From contig NZ_JAOVZN010000001.1 in the NCBI RefSeq assembly GCF_025717045.1, positions 496,001-560,000 of the forward strand: a DNA stretch of 64,000 bases, written 5' to 3'. Both the position numbers and the translations under genes were made by a program. The stretch's first letter is position 1. Every line of letters starts with the position of its first letter. This DNA is from Flavobacterium sp. SH_e (GTDB lineage Bacteria; Bacteroidota; Bacteroidia; Flavobacteriales; Flavobacteriaceae). The notes below the pieces were generated by a model. The model did no database searches, had not been told where the DNA came from, and was given only the letters and a program-made list of their open reading frames with translations. Shown in pieces: positions 36,141 to 45,439 of this stretch.

Positions 36141-37526
36141 ATGCACGACAAAATTAGTTTAAAAGAAAAAATTGGTTACGGACTTGGAGACGCTGCTTCA
36201 TCTATGTTTTGGAAAATTTTCAGTATGTATCTGCTGTTTTTCTACACCGACGTTTTCGGATTGGCGCCTGCCGTAGTTGGAACCATGTTTTTAATTACTA
36301 GAATCTGGGATTCTTGCTTCGACCCAATCGTTGGAATTCTAGCCGATAGAACAAAAAGCAAATGGGGAAAATTTAGACCCTATTTACTTTGGGTAGCAAT
36401 ACCTTTTGCCGTGATTGGAGTTTTAACTTTTTACACTCCAGATTTTGACGAAAAAGGAAAAATCATCTATGCTTACGTTACATATTCTTTGATGATGATG
36501 ATTTATTCTTTAATCAACGTTCCTTATGCATCGCTTTTGGGAGTTATGTCTTCTGACAGAAAAGAAAGAAACACACTTTCTTCTTACCGTATGGTTTTTG
36601 CTTTTGGAGGAAGTCTTTTAGCGCTTTGGTTAATTGAACCTTTAGTAAATTATTTCGGTGGAAATTTAAATTCAAAAACAGGCTGGCTTGCCACAATTGC
36701 CGTTTTCGGATTAATTACAACCATCTTTTTCTGGGCTTGTTTTTTATTCACAAAAGAAAGAATCAAACCCATTGCAGACGAACAAAATAATCTAAAAGAA
36801 GATTTAAAAGATCTTCTAAAAAATAAGCCTTGGTGGATTTTACTTGGAGCAGGAATTGGAGCATTAGTTTTTAATTCTATTCGTGACGGTGCTGCAGTTT
36901 ATTATTTCAAATATTATGTAAGCAGTACTATAAACTTCGATTTTTCGCTTTTCGGAACCGATTTCCACATGACACCAACTTCAATTTATTTGGTTTTGGG
37001 ACAAGCAGCAAATATCATCGGAGTTATTGCAGCAACACCTATTGCTAATAAAATTGGCAAAAAGAAAACTTTCTTCGGAGCAATGGCTTTGGCAGCAATT
37101 TTAAGTCTAATTTTCTATTTATTCGGAAAAGAAGATATTTTCTTAATCATGAGCTTCCAAGTTTTAATTAGTATTTGTGCAGGATGCATTTTCCCATTAA
37201 TCTGGTCTATGTACGCAGATAGTGCAGATTATTCAGAATGGAAACAAGGCCGAAGAGCAACAGGATTAGTATTCTCGGCTTCTTCGATGTCACAAAAATT
37301 CGGATGGACAATTGGTGGCGCTGGCGCTGGATGGCTTTTAGGATATTACGGTTTTCAGGCCAATGTTGAACAGACTGCAACAGCTCAAAACGGAATTCAA
37401 TTAATGCTGAGTATTCTTCCGGCAATTGCCGCAGCAATATCAGTAGCTTTCATATTATTTTATCCCCTATCAGAAGAAAAATTACAGATTATAGAACAGG
37501 ATTTAAACGAAAAGAGAAATCATTAA
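36141..37526 (+). CDS. GPH-family sugar:cation symporter (MFS)
   Basis: The 461-residue inner membrane protein has about twelve hydrophobic spans. LKEKIGYGLGDAASSMFWK at the start and WDSCFDPIVGILADRTKSKWGKFRPYL-type loop residues (DSCFDPIVG, KWGKFRPY) are the glycoside-pentoside-hexuronide symporter signature. By context it brings beta-1,4-mannobiose or short manno-oligosaccharides from periplasm to cytoplasm, where the next two enzymes act. It lies 38 bases after GH26 and 27 bases before GH130. Confidence 0.92.
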   Translation: MHDKISLKEKIGYGLGDAASSMFWKIFSMYLLFFYTDVFGLAPAVVGTMFLITRIWDSCFDPIVGILADRTKSKWGKFRPYLLWVAIPFAVIGVLTFYTPDFDEKGKIIYAYVTYSLMMMIYSLINVPYASLLGVMSSDRKERNTLSSYRMVFAFGGSLLALWLIEPLVNYFGGNLNSKTGWLATIAVFGLITTIFFWACFLFTKERIKPIADEQNNLKEDLKDLLKNKPWWILLGAGIGALVFNSIRDGAAVYYFKYYVSSTINFDFSLFGTDFHMTPTSIYLVLGQAANIIGVIAATPIANKIGKKKTFFGAMALAAILSLIFYLFGKEDIFLIMSFQVLISICAGCIFPLIWSMYADSADYSEWKQGRRATGLVFSASSMSQKFGWTIGGAGAGWLLGYYGFQANVEQTATAQNGIQLMLSILPAIAAAISVAFILFYPLSEEKLQIIEQDLNEKRNH

Positions 37527-37553
37527 AAAACAAAGACAAAGAAATTAATTTAT

Positions 37554-38744
37554 ATGACAACAATAACCTCTTCAGCCACTTTTCAAGAAAGAAAATCGGC
37601 ATTAGAAAAACAACATAAAACACTGCTTGAGCAAAAAAATACACCTCAGGAAATAGTAGGAAATGGCATTTATGACCGTTACAAAAATCCTGTTGTAACA
37701 GCAGCACACATTCCGTTAAACTGGCGTTTCGATTTTAACGAAAAAGCAAATCCGTTTTTACAAGAAAGAATTGGCGTGAATGCAGCTTTCAATGCAGGAG
37801 CAATGAAATGGAATGGAAAATATTTACTGGCTGTCCGTGTAGAAGGAATCGACAGAAAATCTTTTTTTGCTATCGCCGAAAGTCCAAACGGAATTGATAA
37901 CTTCAAATTTTGGGATAAGCCTTGTGTGATTCCACAAACTGAAGAACCTGATACCAACGTGTACGATATGCGTTTAATTAATCACGAAGACGGATTTGTT
38001 TATGGAATTTTCTGTACCGAAAGAAAAGATCCAAATGCTCCAAAAGGCGATACAAGTTCGGCTGTAGCCAATGCTGGAATCGTTCGTTCTAAAGATTTAG
38101 TAAACTGGGAAAGACTTCCCGATTTAATTTCGAATACAGGACAACAGCGAAATGTAGTTTTACATCCAGAATTTGTAAACGGAAAATACGCTTTATACAC
38201 ACGTCCGCAAGATGGTTTTATTGATGTTGGATCTGGCGGCGGAATCGGTTTAGGTTACGTCGAAGACATGACAAATCCAGTTGTAAAAGATGAAAAAATC
38301 ATTTTTGGAAAACAATATCATACGATTTACGAATTAAAAAATGGTTTGGGTCCTGCTCCAATTAAAACTTCAAAAGGCTGGTTGCATTTAGCGCACGGAG
38401 TTCGAAATACTGCTGCAGGATTACGCTATACTTTATATATGTTCATGACCGATTTGAATGATATTACAAAAGTAACACACGTACCAGCAGGACATTTTAT
38501 GGGACCTGAAGGAATTGAAAGAGTTGGAGACGTTTCGAATGTTTTATTTTCTAACGGATGGATTGAAGACGAAGACGGAACCGTTTACGTTTATTACGCT
38601 TCTTCAGATACTAGAATGCACGTGGCGGTTTCATCTGTAGATAAACTTGTCGATTATGTAATAAATACGCCTGCAGATACATTTATTTCAGCAGGTTCAG
38701 TGCAAACAATAATTAATCAAATCGAAAAAAATAACGCAATTTAA
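37554..38744 (+). CDS. GH130 mannosylglucose/mannobiose phosphorylase
   Basis: The 396-residue cytoplasmic enzyme has no signal peptide. GH130 landmarks are RYKNPVVTAAHIP, GVNAAFNAGA, LLAVRVEG, the proton-donor Asp in NVYDMRL and the phosphate-pocket basic residues around ERKDP and LVNWERL. The N-terminal helix (ERKSALEKQHKTLLEQKN) and overall match point to subgroup 1, 4-O-beta-mannosyl-glucose phosphorylase. It would convert mannosyl-glucose and phosphate to mannose-1-phosphate and glucose. The epimerase supplying that substrate is encoded six bases downstream. Confidence 0.93.
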   Translation: MTTITSSATFQERKSALEKQHKTLLEQKNTPQEIVGNGIYDRYKNPVVTAAHIPLNWRFDFNEKANPFLQERIGVNAAFNAGAMKWNGKYLLAVRVEGIDRKSFFAIAESPNGIDNFKFWDKPCVIPQTEEPDTNVYDMRLINHEDGFVYGIFCTERKDPNAPKGDTSSAVANAGIVRSKDLVNWERLPDLISNTGQQRNVVLHPEFVNGKYALYTRPQDGFIDVGSGGGIGLGYVEDMTNPVVKDEKIIFGKQYHTIYELKNGLGPAPIKTSKGWLHLAHGVRNTAAGLRYTLYMFMTDLNDITKVTHVPAGHFMGPEGIERVGDVSNVLFSNGWIEDEDGTVYVYYASSDTRMHVAVSSVDKLVDYVINTPADTFISAGSVQTIINQIEKNNAI

Positions 38745-38750
38745 AATATC

Positions 38751-39941
38751 GTGTCATTACAAAGAAAGCTTTTAAAATCGGAACTAACCGCGGAACTTGA
38801 TTCTATTCTAAAATATTGGTCTCAGCGTACTATTGACGATCAAAATGGCGGTTTTGTTGGTCAAATCGATTTTAATGATCATCTAATTGCAAATGCAGAA
38901 AAAGGTTCGGTTCTTAATGCTCGAATTCTTTGGACGTTCTCTGCCAGTTATCAAACCACTAAAAACGAAAACCACAAAAAACTGGCAAAAAGAGCATTCG
39001 AATTTCTTGCCGCTTATTTTTATGACACACAGTTTGGAGGTCTTTTTTGGAGTATAAATGAGGATAAAACTCCAAAAGACACCAAAAACCAGATTTACGC
39101 TTTGGCTTTTGCTATTTATGGATTGTCTGAATATTATACAATTTCAAAAGAAGAAAGAGCGTTAGAAATTGCTAAAAACTTATATGCAAAAATCCAAGAA
39201 CATAGTTATGACAAGCTAAATAAAGGCTATTTCGAAGCTTTTACCAGAGATTGGCAACCCATTGAAGATTTGCGTTTAAGCGCAAAAGATGCCAACGAAA
39301 AGAAAACAATGAATACACATCTTCATATTATTGAAGGTTATGTAAATTTATATAAAGTCTGGAAAGACGAAAAGCTCCATCAAGATATTGTTGAATTATT
39401 AGAAACGATCGAAAAATATTTCATTAATACAGAAACGGGACATTTACGTTTGTTTTTTGATGAAAACTGGAAAGAAAAACCAGATGTGATTTCATATGGA
39501 CATGATATTGAAGCAGCTTGGCTTTTACAGCAATGCGCCGAAATTTCAGGAAACGAAACTTTGATTGCCAATTTTAAAAAACACGCCGTACAGATTGCCA
39601 ATGTAACAATGGAAGGTCTTGATTCTGATGGCGGATTATGGTATGAATATGATCCTGAAAAGAAAAAATTAATCCCTGAAAAACATTGGTGGCCTCAAGC
39701 CGAAGCTTTAATTGGCTTTTACAATGCTTATCAATTAACTGGAAAAGAAGAATATCTGGACATTGTGTACAAAATCTGGAAATTCACAAAAAAATACATG
39801 ATAGATCATCAAAACGGAGAATGGTTTTGGGGCGTTTACGATGATTATTCTATAATGAAAAAAGACAAAGCCGGATTCTGGAAATGCCCTTATCATAACG
39901 GTCGAGCCTGTCTAGAACTTATTGCCCGAATTCAAGATTAA
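38751..39941 (+). CDS. Mannobiose/cellobiose 2-epimerase (AGE family)
   Basis: The 396-residue cytoplasmic enzyme starts at GTG 38751, six bases after the GH130 stop codon. It is an alpha/alpha-barrel of the N-acylglucosamine 2-epimerase family, with the catalytic-His regions GHDIEAAWLL, EKHWWPQAEALIGF and KCPYHNGRAC, and WSINEDKTPKD near the middle. It epimerises the reducing-end mannose of mannobiose to glucose, giving mannosyl-glucose for the phosphorylase. A recognised gene set of this kind in Bacteroides fragilis carries the same epimerase/GH130 pair. Confidence 0.93.
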   Translation: MSLQRKLLKSELTAELDSILKYWSQRTIDDQNGGFVGQIDFNDHLIANAEKGSVLNARILWTFSASYQTTKNENHKKLAKRAFEFLAAYFYDTQFGGLFWSINEDKTPKDTKNQIYALAFAIYGLSEYYTISKEERALEIAKNLYAKIQEHSYDKLNKGYFEAFTRDWQPIEDLRLSAKDANEKKTMNTHLHIIEGYVNLYKVWKDEKLHQDIVELLETIEKYFINTETGHLRLFFDENWKEKPDVISYGHDIEAAWLLQQCAEISGNETLIANFKKHAVQIANVTMEGLDSDGGLWYEYDPEKKKLIPEKHWWPQAEALIGFYNAYQLTGKEEYLDIVYKIWKFTKKYMIDHQNGEWFWGVYDDYSIMKKDKAGFWKCPYHNGRACLELIARIQD

Positions 39942-39968
39942 TATTTAATGTTTTAAATTCTAATTGTC

Positions 39969-40517
39969 ATGAAACAGCTTTTCCTTTTTTGTCTTTTATT
40001 GCTTTCTGCAATAACAAATGCCCAAATGAATCTTGTTAAAAATGGTGCTTTTGAGAGAGATCTGGTAAATTGGAGAGGCGAAGAAATTGCTGCGCTTTCA
40101 CCTTACGAAAAAAAATCGGGAAAGAACAGCGTCATGATCAATCAGTTTACAGGAGCGGAATGGCGTGCACTAGATCAAATTGTTTTAATTCCGAAATTGA
40201 CTTATGCAGTTGAATGCAGTGTGTGGATCAAAACAGATCAAGTAGAAAACCAAAAAGAAGAATACAAAGCTGCAGCTGTAATTTTAGAATTTACAAATGA
40301 TAATGACAAACAAATCAGTACAGAAACCATTGCGCAAGTAAAAGGAACAACTAGCTGGACTAATTATAAAAAAGCAGTTAAAATTCCTTCTGGCGCAAAA
40401 AAGATAAGAATCATGCTGGCTTTGGCACAAACAAACGGAACAGTATTTTTTGACGATGTAAATCTAAAAGCACTTGGAGAAGAAGAATATACACAAGTAG
40501 ATTCTCAAAACAAATAA
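39969..40517 (+). CDS. Secreted carbohydrate-binding-module-like protein
   Basis: The 182-residue protein has a signal peptide ending ITNAQ. The mature part starts MNLVKNGAFERDLVNWRGEE and ends TVFFDDVNLKALGEE. This is the beginning and end typical of CBM4/9-like jelly-rolls, with conserved aromatic residues between (YAVECSVWIKTD, TSWTNYKKAVKIPSG). It carries no catalytic domain. I infer a small periplasmic or secreted mannan- or oligosaccharide-binding protein. It lies 27 bases after the epimerase and six bases before the second GH26 gene. Confidence 0.75.
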   Translation: MKQLFLFCLLLLSAITNAQMNLVKNGAFERDLVNWRGEEIAALSPYEKKSGKNSVMINQFTGAEWRALDQIVLIPKLTYAVECSVWIKTDQVENQKEEYKAAAVILEFTNDNDKQISTETIAQVKGTTSWTNYKKAVKIPSGAKKIRIMLALAQTNGTVFFDDVNLKALGEEEYTQVDSQNK

Positions 40518-40523
40518 TTTAAA

Positions 40524-41753
40524 ATGAAAAAATATCTTTCTAAAATAATCTATCTGACTTTAACTGTTTTTCTTTTGGCAAGCTGTTCTTCAGATCAAGA
40601 TTCTACAGATGAAGTTATCGTAGATCCGCCAACACAAGAGGATCCTTTAACGACTTCAAACGCTGCTTCCTACATGGTTGATGCCAATGCTACAAAAGAA
40701 ACTGTTGCTTTGTTTTATAATTTAAAAAGATTGTCTCAGACAAAAACGGCAATTGGTCAACAAGATGCTTTTAATAGTTTTTATCAGGATGCTGGCGGAG
40801 ATTCAGACATCAAGAAAAATACAGGTTTTGATCAAGCAGTTTTAGGTTCAGACTTCATGTTTATTACTGACAAAAGCAATAATGAACAAGCAGATAACTG
40901 GTTTTATCAGCAAGAACAAAAAATTATTGCCGATACTAAAGCCGCTTACGCGAAAGGAATAATCAACACTTTCAGTTGGCATTTGAGAGAACCTTATAAT
41001 GAAGATTCTTTCTATACGGCTGATATGACTTCGGAACAAAAATCTACTGCTTTTAGAAGCATTCTTCCGGGCGGAGCAAACAACGAATGGTACAAGAAAA
41101 AACTAGATAAAGTTGCGAGTGTAGTTTCTAGTTTAAAAGGTTCAAATGGAGAATTGATTCCGATAATTTTTAGACCTTTTCATGAATTTGACGGAAGCTG
41201 GTTTTGGTGGGGAGCCGATTTCTGCACAGCTGATGAATATAAAAAGGCCTATCAATTTACGGTTGATTATTTAAAAAACACAAAAGGCGTACACAACATT
41301 TTATATGCTTTTTCTCCTGATAATTCTTATACTACTGAAACCAGTTATTTAAGCCGTTATCCAGGCGACAAATACGTCGATATTATTGGAATGGATAATT
41401 ATGGAGATTTTAGCAATCAAGGACAAACGGGATCTGATCGAGCAAATTCTAAACTAAAAATTCTTTCTGATTATGCTAAAGCGAAAGTAAAAATTGCAGC
41501 TCTAACCGAAACAGGTTATCGTGTTACAAGCACAACTCCAGCCATTACAGATTGGTTTTCGACTTTATTGTACAGCGCTTTGACCAAAAATGATATTCAG
41601 ATAAGTTATGTCATGTTTTGGAATAATAACACAGATGGTTATTATGTCCCAAATAGCTCTGTATCAAACGCAAATGATTTTAAAACTTATAGCTTGAAAA
41701 CGAAATCGGCTTTGGCGAATTCATTGCCAAAGATGTATGAAATGCCAAAATAG
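40524..41753 (+). CDS. GH26 beta-mannanase, surface lipoprotein (second copy)
   Basis: The 409-residue enzyme has a lipobox FLLASCSSDQDSTDE with acidic residues after Cys, which favours export to the cell surface. GH26 motifs are GQQDAFNS, FSWHLREP, the acid/base Glu in FRPFHEFDGSWFWWG (E221) and the nucleophile Glu in ALTETGYR (E329). About half of the active-site surroundings differ from the first GH26 copy. One copy may be a surface endo-mannanase and the other a periplasmic mannobiohydrolase; the sequence alone does not say which. A heptad repeat and a structured element follow. Confidence 0.93.
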   Translation: MKKYLSKIIYLTLTVFLLASCSSDQDSTDEVIVDPPTQEDPLTTSNAASYMVDANATKETVALFYNLKRLSQTKTAIGQQDAFNSFYQDAGGDSDIKKNTGFDQAVLGSDFMFITDKSNNEQADNWFYQQEQKIIADTKAAYAKGIINTFSWHLREPYNEDSFYTADMTSEQKSTAFRSILPGGANNEWYKKKLDKVASVVSSLKGSNGELIPIIFRPFHEFDGSWFWWGADFCTADEYKKAYQFTVDYLKNTKGVHNILYAFSPDNSYTTETSYLSRYPGDKYVDIIGMDNYGDFSNQGQTGSDRANSKLKILSDYAKAKVKIAALTETGYRVTSTTPAITDWFSTLLYSALTKNDIQISYVMFWNNNTDGYYVPNSSVSNANDFKTYSLKTKSALANSLPKMYEMPK

Positions 41754-41760
41754 TTTTTTT

Positions 41761-41788
41761 GTTTCAAGTTTTAGGTTTCAAGTTAAAA
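41761..41788. repeat. Heptameric repeat array
   Basis: GTTTCAA, GTTTTAG, GTTTCAA and GTTAAAA follow each other in seven-base phase just after the GH26 stop codon. This is the complement form of the ACTTGAA family at 22196. Confidence 0.65.
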
Positions 41789-41812
41789 TCAAAGCTTCTA
41801 AAATAACATAAA

Positions 41813-41893
41813 GCCCTAGCCCCGATAGAAGCGAAAATCCTCTTGTGGTGGGGTTCACCACAAAAGATTGTAGCGAATAGCGGGACTAGCTCC
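41813..41893 (+). ncRNA. Structured intergenic element, possible conserved RNA
   Basis: An outer helix pairs CTAG-C-CCCG (41816-41824) with CGGG-A-CTAG (41881-41889). An inner AATC/GATT helix leads to an apical stem CTTGTGGTG with CACCACAAAAG and a five-base GGGTT loop. Purine-rich internal loops on both sides contain a repeated AGCGAA. I recall this element from many Flavobacteriia intergenic regions. It may equal a described RNA family such as Flavo-1 or be a dispersed repeat; I could not test which. It ends 14 bases before the GH5_7 start codon. Confidence 0.5.
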
Positions 41894-41907
41894 TTAAAAT
41901 ATAAATT

Positions 41908-43197
41908 ATGAAAAACAGATTTTTAAAAACACTTTCTTTAGCCTTAATTTTTTCAGCAATTGCTTGCCAGGCGCAAGAAAAAATTACCGTAAAAGGAAAC
42001 CAATTTTATAAAGGCGACAAACCTTATTCTTATATCGGAACCAATTATTGGTATGGAAGTATGCTTGCTTCTAAAAAAATAGGCGATCGTAAAAGACTTT
42101 TGCGTGAATTGGATGCAATGAAAAAAAACGGAATCGATAATTTACGTGTTTTGGTTGGTGCCGATGGCGGAAAATACGATTTTACCGTTCGTCCTGCATT
42201 ACAATACGAACAAGGAAAATACGATGAAGATTTATTAGACGGTCTGGATTTCTTAATCAACGAAATGAGCAAACGCAATATGTATGCGGTTTTATACTTA
42301 ACCAATAATTGGGAATGGTCTGGTGGAATGTCGCAATATTTAGAATGGAACGGCAAAGGTCCTGTTCCTGTTCCTGCTATTCCGCCAAATACTTGGCCGC
42401 AATTTATGTCATATACGGAACAGTTTCATAGTTGTGAACCTTGTATGGAAGCTTTAAACAATCATGTAAAGTTTATTATTGGAAGAACAAACGCTTATTC
42501 TAAAAAGAAATACAACGAAGACAACACGATTATGGCGTGGCAAGTTGGAAATGAACCTAGACTTTTTACGGTAGAAAACGAAGCCAAATTCACAAAATGG
42601 CTTAATAATATTGTTGATTTAATTGACAGTTTAGATAAAAATCATTTGGTTTCTACAGGCTCTGAAGGGAAAAATAGCTCTAATGATAGCATGGAAATTT
42701 TCGAAAGAACACATCAAAATCCAAATATTGATTATTTGACGATGCATATCTGGCCAAAAAACTGGAATTGGTTCAAGGCCGATAATGCCGAAGCAACAAT
42801 GCCAAAAACAATCGAAAACGCCGGAAAATATATTGACGATCACATTAAGGTTGCTAATAATTTAAAAAGACCAATTATCATTGAAGAATTCGGACTTCCG
42901 AGAGAAAATGAGAATTTAAATGCTGGAGCTTCTTCTATTCATCGCGATCAATTTTACAGTTATATTTTTGGAAGAGTTGTTGAAAGCCGTAAAAATGGTG
43001 GTCCGCTTCAGGCCGCAAATTTCTGGGGATATGGCGGCGAAGGGAAAGCGATTCATCCAGACGGAAAATGGAATCCAGGAGAACCATTTACTACAGATCC
43101 TCCGCAAGAACCGCAGGGTTTAAATTCTGTTTTTAATGAAGACAAATCGACATTAGAAATTGTAAAAAAATACAATTTAGAATTGAAGAAAAAATAA
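41908..43197 (+). CDS. GH5_7-like endo-beta-1,4-mannanase
   Basis: The 429-residue enzyme has an N-terminal signal (IFSAIACQAQE) that could be cleaved at QAQ or lipidated at the Cys. GH5 subfamily 7 landmarks are GTNYWYGSMLAS, NLRVLVGADG, LYLTNNWEWSGGM, the acid/base Glu in QVGNEPR (E216), MHIWPKNW and the nucleophile Glu in IIEEFGLP (E327). This subfamily is almost wholly mannanases. It is flanked by a structured element upstream and a palindromic repeat downstream, so its expression may be partly separate from the genes before and after it. Confidence 0.94.
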   Translation: MKNRFLKTLSLALIFSAIACQAQEKITVKGNQFYKGDKPYSYIGTNYWYGSMLASKKIGDRKRLLRELDAMKKNGIDNLRVLVGADGGKYDFTVRPALQYEQGKYDEDLLDGLDFLINEMSKRNMYAVLYLTNNWEWSGGMSQYLEWNGKGPVPVPAIPPNTWPQFMSYTEQFHSCEPCMEALNNHVKFIIGRTNAYSKKKYNEDNTIMAWQVGNEPRLFTVENEAKFTKWLNNIVDLIDSLDKNHLVSTGSEGKNSSNDSMEIFERTHQNPNIDYLTMHIWPKNWNWFKADNAEATMPKTIENAGKYIDDHIKVANNLKRPIIIEEFGLPRENENLNAGASSIHRDQFYSYIFGRVVESRKNGGPLQAANFWGYGGEGKAIHPDGKWNPGEPFTTDPPQEPQGLNSVFNEDKSTLEIVKKYNLELKKK

Positions 43198-43203
43198 TTT
43201 CCA

Positions 43204-43395
43204 CCATATAAGTGATATAAGTTCATTTTAGCCAGATTTAATCTGCGAATATCTGTTTTGAATCTTCTTTTAAATCTGCGTGAAAAAATCTATACGCAAA
43301 AAGTATTTCACGCAGATTTAAAAAGATTTCAACAGATTAAATAAGATTCTTTTATTGACTAAAACTTATTAAATGAACTTATATCACTTAAATGG
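43204..43395. repeat. Palindromic MITE-like element
   Basis: The 192-base element has near-perfect inverted ends of about 25 bases: CCATATAAGTGATATAAG at the left and its complement, with one or two changes, at the right. Inside, TAAATCTGCGTGAAA (43271-43285) is mirrored exactly at 43306-43320, with weaker pairing of the flanks. Almost the whole unit can fold as one long hairpin. It codes for nothing. A non-autonomous mobile element or REP-like repeat fits best. Confidence 0.75.
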
Positions 43396-43410
43396 TTCAA
43401 AAAAAATAGC

Positions 43411-45390
43411 ATGAAAAATACGTTTATTCTTTTTTGTTTACTATTCCTAAATCTTTCTTTTTCGCAGAAGAAACAAGATTTTACGGTAACTTCTCCTGAC
43501 GGAAAAATTGAAGTTAAAATTTCTGTGAGTAATAAAATTTCATGGACAATTTCGCATGAAAAAGATTTGATTTTGGCTCCATCAGAAATGTCTTTGAGTT
43601 TAGATGAAAATCAAATTTTAGGAAAAAATCCAGTTGTTATTAATTCCAAAAAAGAAACTTTAAATAACTCATTTGAGACACCGCTTTACAAAAAGAAATC
43701 GGTTCAAAATCATTACAATCAACTAACTTTAAATTTCAAAAACGATTTCAGCATTGAATATCGTGTTTTTGATGATGGCGCTGCGTATCGATTTAGTACC
43801 AAAAAGAAAAAAGATATTACGGTAAAATCTGAAGAAGTAGTTTTAAATTTTGATCAAGATTACAACACTTTAATACCTTATGTAAGAGATTTAAGAAATC
43901 CGAAAGATCCTTATATTTCTTCTTTTGAAGCACATTATGAAAACAAAAAAATCAGTGAATTTGCAAAAGATACTTTAGCCTTTTTACCATTTTTGATTGA
44001 TTATAAAAATCATAAAAAGGCTGTTTTTCTAGAAGCCAATCTAGAAGATTATCCAGGATTATTTGTAACAAATAACAAAGATAAATCAGGTTTTGAATCT
44101 CGTTTTTCTAAATACCCATTGAAGGAAACCAACGGCGGATTCAACAACATTAATAGATTAATTACAGAAAGAGCTGATTATTTGGTTAAAACCAAAGGAA
44201 CGAGAACTTTTCCTTGGAGAGCAATTGTGATTTCTGAAAATGATGCTACTTTAGCAAATAATGATATGGTTCAAAAATTATCTGAAGCTTCAAAAATAAA
44301 AGATATTTCGTGGATAAAACCTGGAAAAGTAGCTTGGGATTGGTGGAATGATTGGAATATTTACAATATCGATTTTAAAGCTGGAATCAATACTCAGACT
44401 TATAAATATTACATTGATTTTGCTTCTAAAAATAAAGTTGAATATGTCGTTTTAGATGAAGGCTGGAGTTTGGAAGAAGACATTATGAAACATAATCCAA
44501 ATGTCGATTTAGAAGCTTTAATCGCGTACGGAAAAGAACGAAATGTTGGGATTATCTTATGGAGTTCGTGGATGGCTTTGACTAAAAACACAGACGGAAT
44601 TTTAAAAAATTATGCCAATTTAGGAATCAAAGGTTTTAAAGTCGATTTCTTAGATCGCGACGATGCTAAGATGGTAAATTCGGTTTATGATATTGCTCAA
44701 AAAGCGGCGAATTATAAGTTGCTTTTGGATTTCCACGGCATGTACAAACCAACTGGAATTCAGAGAACTTATCCAAATATTTTAAATTTTGAAGGCGTAA
44801 AAGGGTTGGAAAACAATAAATGGACACCAAATGATGATGTGCCATTATACGATACGACAATTCCGTTTATAAGAATGATGGCTGGTCCAATGGATTATAC
44901 TCCTGGCGCGATGCGAAATGCCACAAAAAGCGAATTCAAACCAAGTCATTCTTCTCCAATGAGTCAAGGAACAAGATGTCATCAATTGGCACTTTACACG
45001 ATTTTTGAAGCGCCTTTACAAATGATGGCGGATAGTCCAACCGCTTTTATGAAGGAACAAGAAAGCACTGATTATATTGCTAAAGTTCCAACCACTTTTG
45101 ATGAAACTGTTGCTCTTGATGGTGAAGTTGGAAAATTTGTTTCCATTGCCCGAAAAAAAGACAATACTTGGTATTTAGGCGCGATTACAAATTGGGATTC
45201 CAGAGATATTACAATTGATTTTTCTTTTCTTGAAAAAGGCAAAAAATTCCAAGCTGAAATTTTCTCTGATGGCTTAAATGCTGACAAAGCCGCAACCGAT
45301 TATAAAAAAGAAATTGTAACCGTTGATTCGACAACAAAGCTAAAATATCGTTTGGCTAGTGGCGGTGGATTGGCGATGATTATAAAATAA
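43411..45390 (+). CDS. GH97 glycosidase, predicted retaining alpha-galactosidase
   Basis: The 659-residue enzyme has a signal peptide ending LSFSQ. The N-terminal beta-supersandwich (VTSPDGKIEVKISV, EYRVFDDGAAYRF) precedes the TIM barrel with WDWWNDWNIYN and YVVLDEGW. FKVDFLDRDD (D412) matches the Asp nucleophile of retaining GH97 members. DFHGMYKPTGIQRTYPN has Gly where inverting SusB-type enzymes have a catalytic Glu. That points to alpha-galactosidase rather than alpha-glucosidase activity and fits galactose removal beside GH27. It ends before a palindromic terminator shared with the aldo/keto reductase. Confidence 0.92.
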   Translation: MKNTFILFCLLFLNLSFSQKKQDFTVTSPDGKIEVKISVSNKISWTISHEKDLILAPSEMSLSLDENQILGKNPVVINSKKETLNNSFETPLYKKKSVQNHYNQLTLNFKNDFSIEYRVFDDGAAYRFSTKKKKDITVKSEEVVLNFDQDYNTLIPYVRDLRNPKDPYISSFEAHYENKKISEFAKDTLAFLPFLIDYKNHKKAVFLEANLEDYPGLFVTNNKDKSGFESRFSKYPLKETNGGFNNINRLITERADYLVKTKGTRTFPWRAIVISENDATLANNDMVQKLSEASKIKDISWIKPGKVAWDWWNDWNIYNIDFKAGINTQTYKYYIDFASKNKVEYVVLDEGWSLEEDIMKHNPNVDLEALIAYGKERNVGIILWSSWMALTKNTDGILKNYANLGIKGFKVDFLDRDDAKMVNSVYDIAQKAANYKLLLDFHGMYKPTGIQRTYPNILNFEGVKGLENNKWTPNDDVPLYDTTIPFIRMMAGPMDYTPGAMRNATKSEFKPSHSSPMSQGTRCHQLALYTIFEAPLQMMADSPTAFMKEQESTDYIAKVPTTFDETVALDGEVGKFVSIARKKDNTWYLGAITNWDSRDITIDFSFLEKGKKFQAEIFSDGLNADKAATDYKKEIVTVDSTTKLKYRLASGGGLAMIIK

Positions 45391-45402
45391 TTGATGATTT
45401 AG

Positions 45403-45435
45403 AAACCTAACAGGTTTTAAAAACCTGTTAGGTTT
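45403..45435. terminator. 33-bp palindrome, probable bidirectional terminator
   Basis: AAACCTA, the core ACAGGTTTTAAAAACCTGT and TAGGTTT form a perfect palindrome between the convergent GH97 and aldo/keto reductase genes. It shares core and length with the palindrome at 22153-22185. Confidence 0.7.
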
Positions 45436-45439
45436 GATA

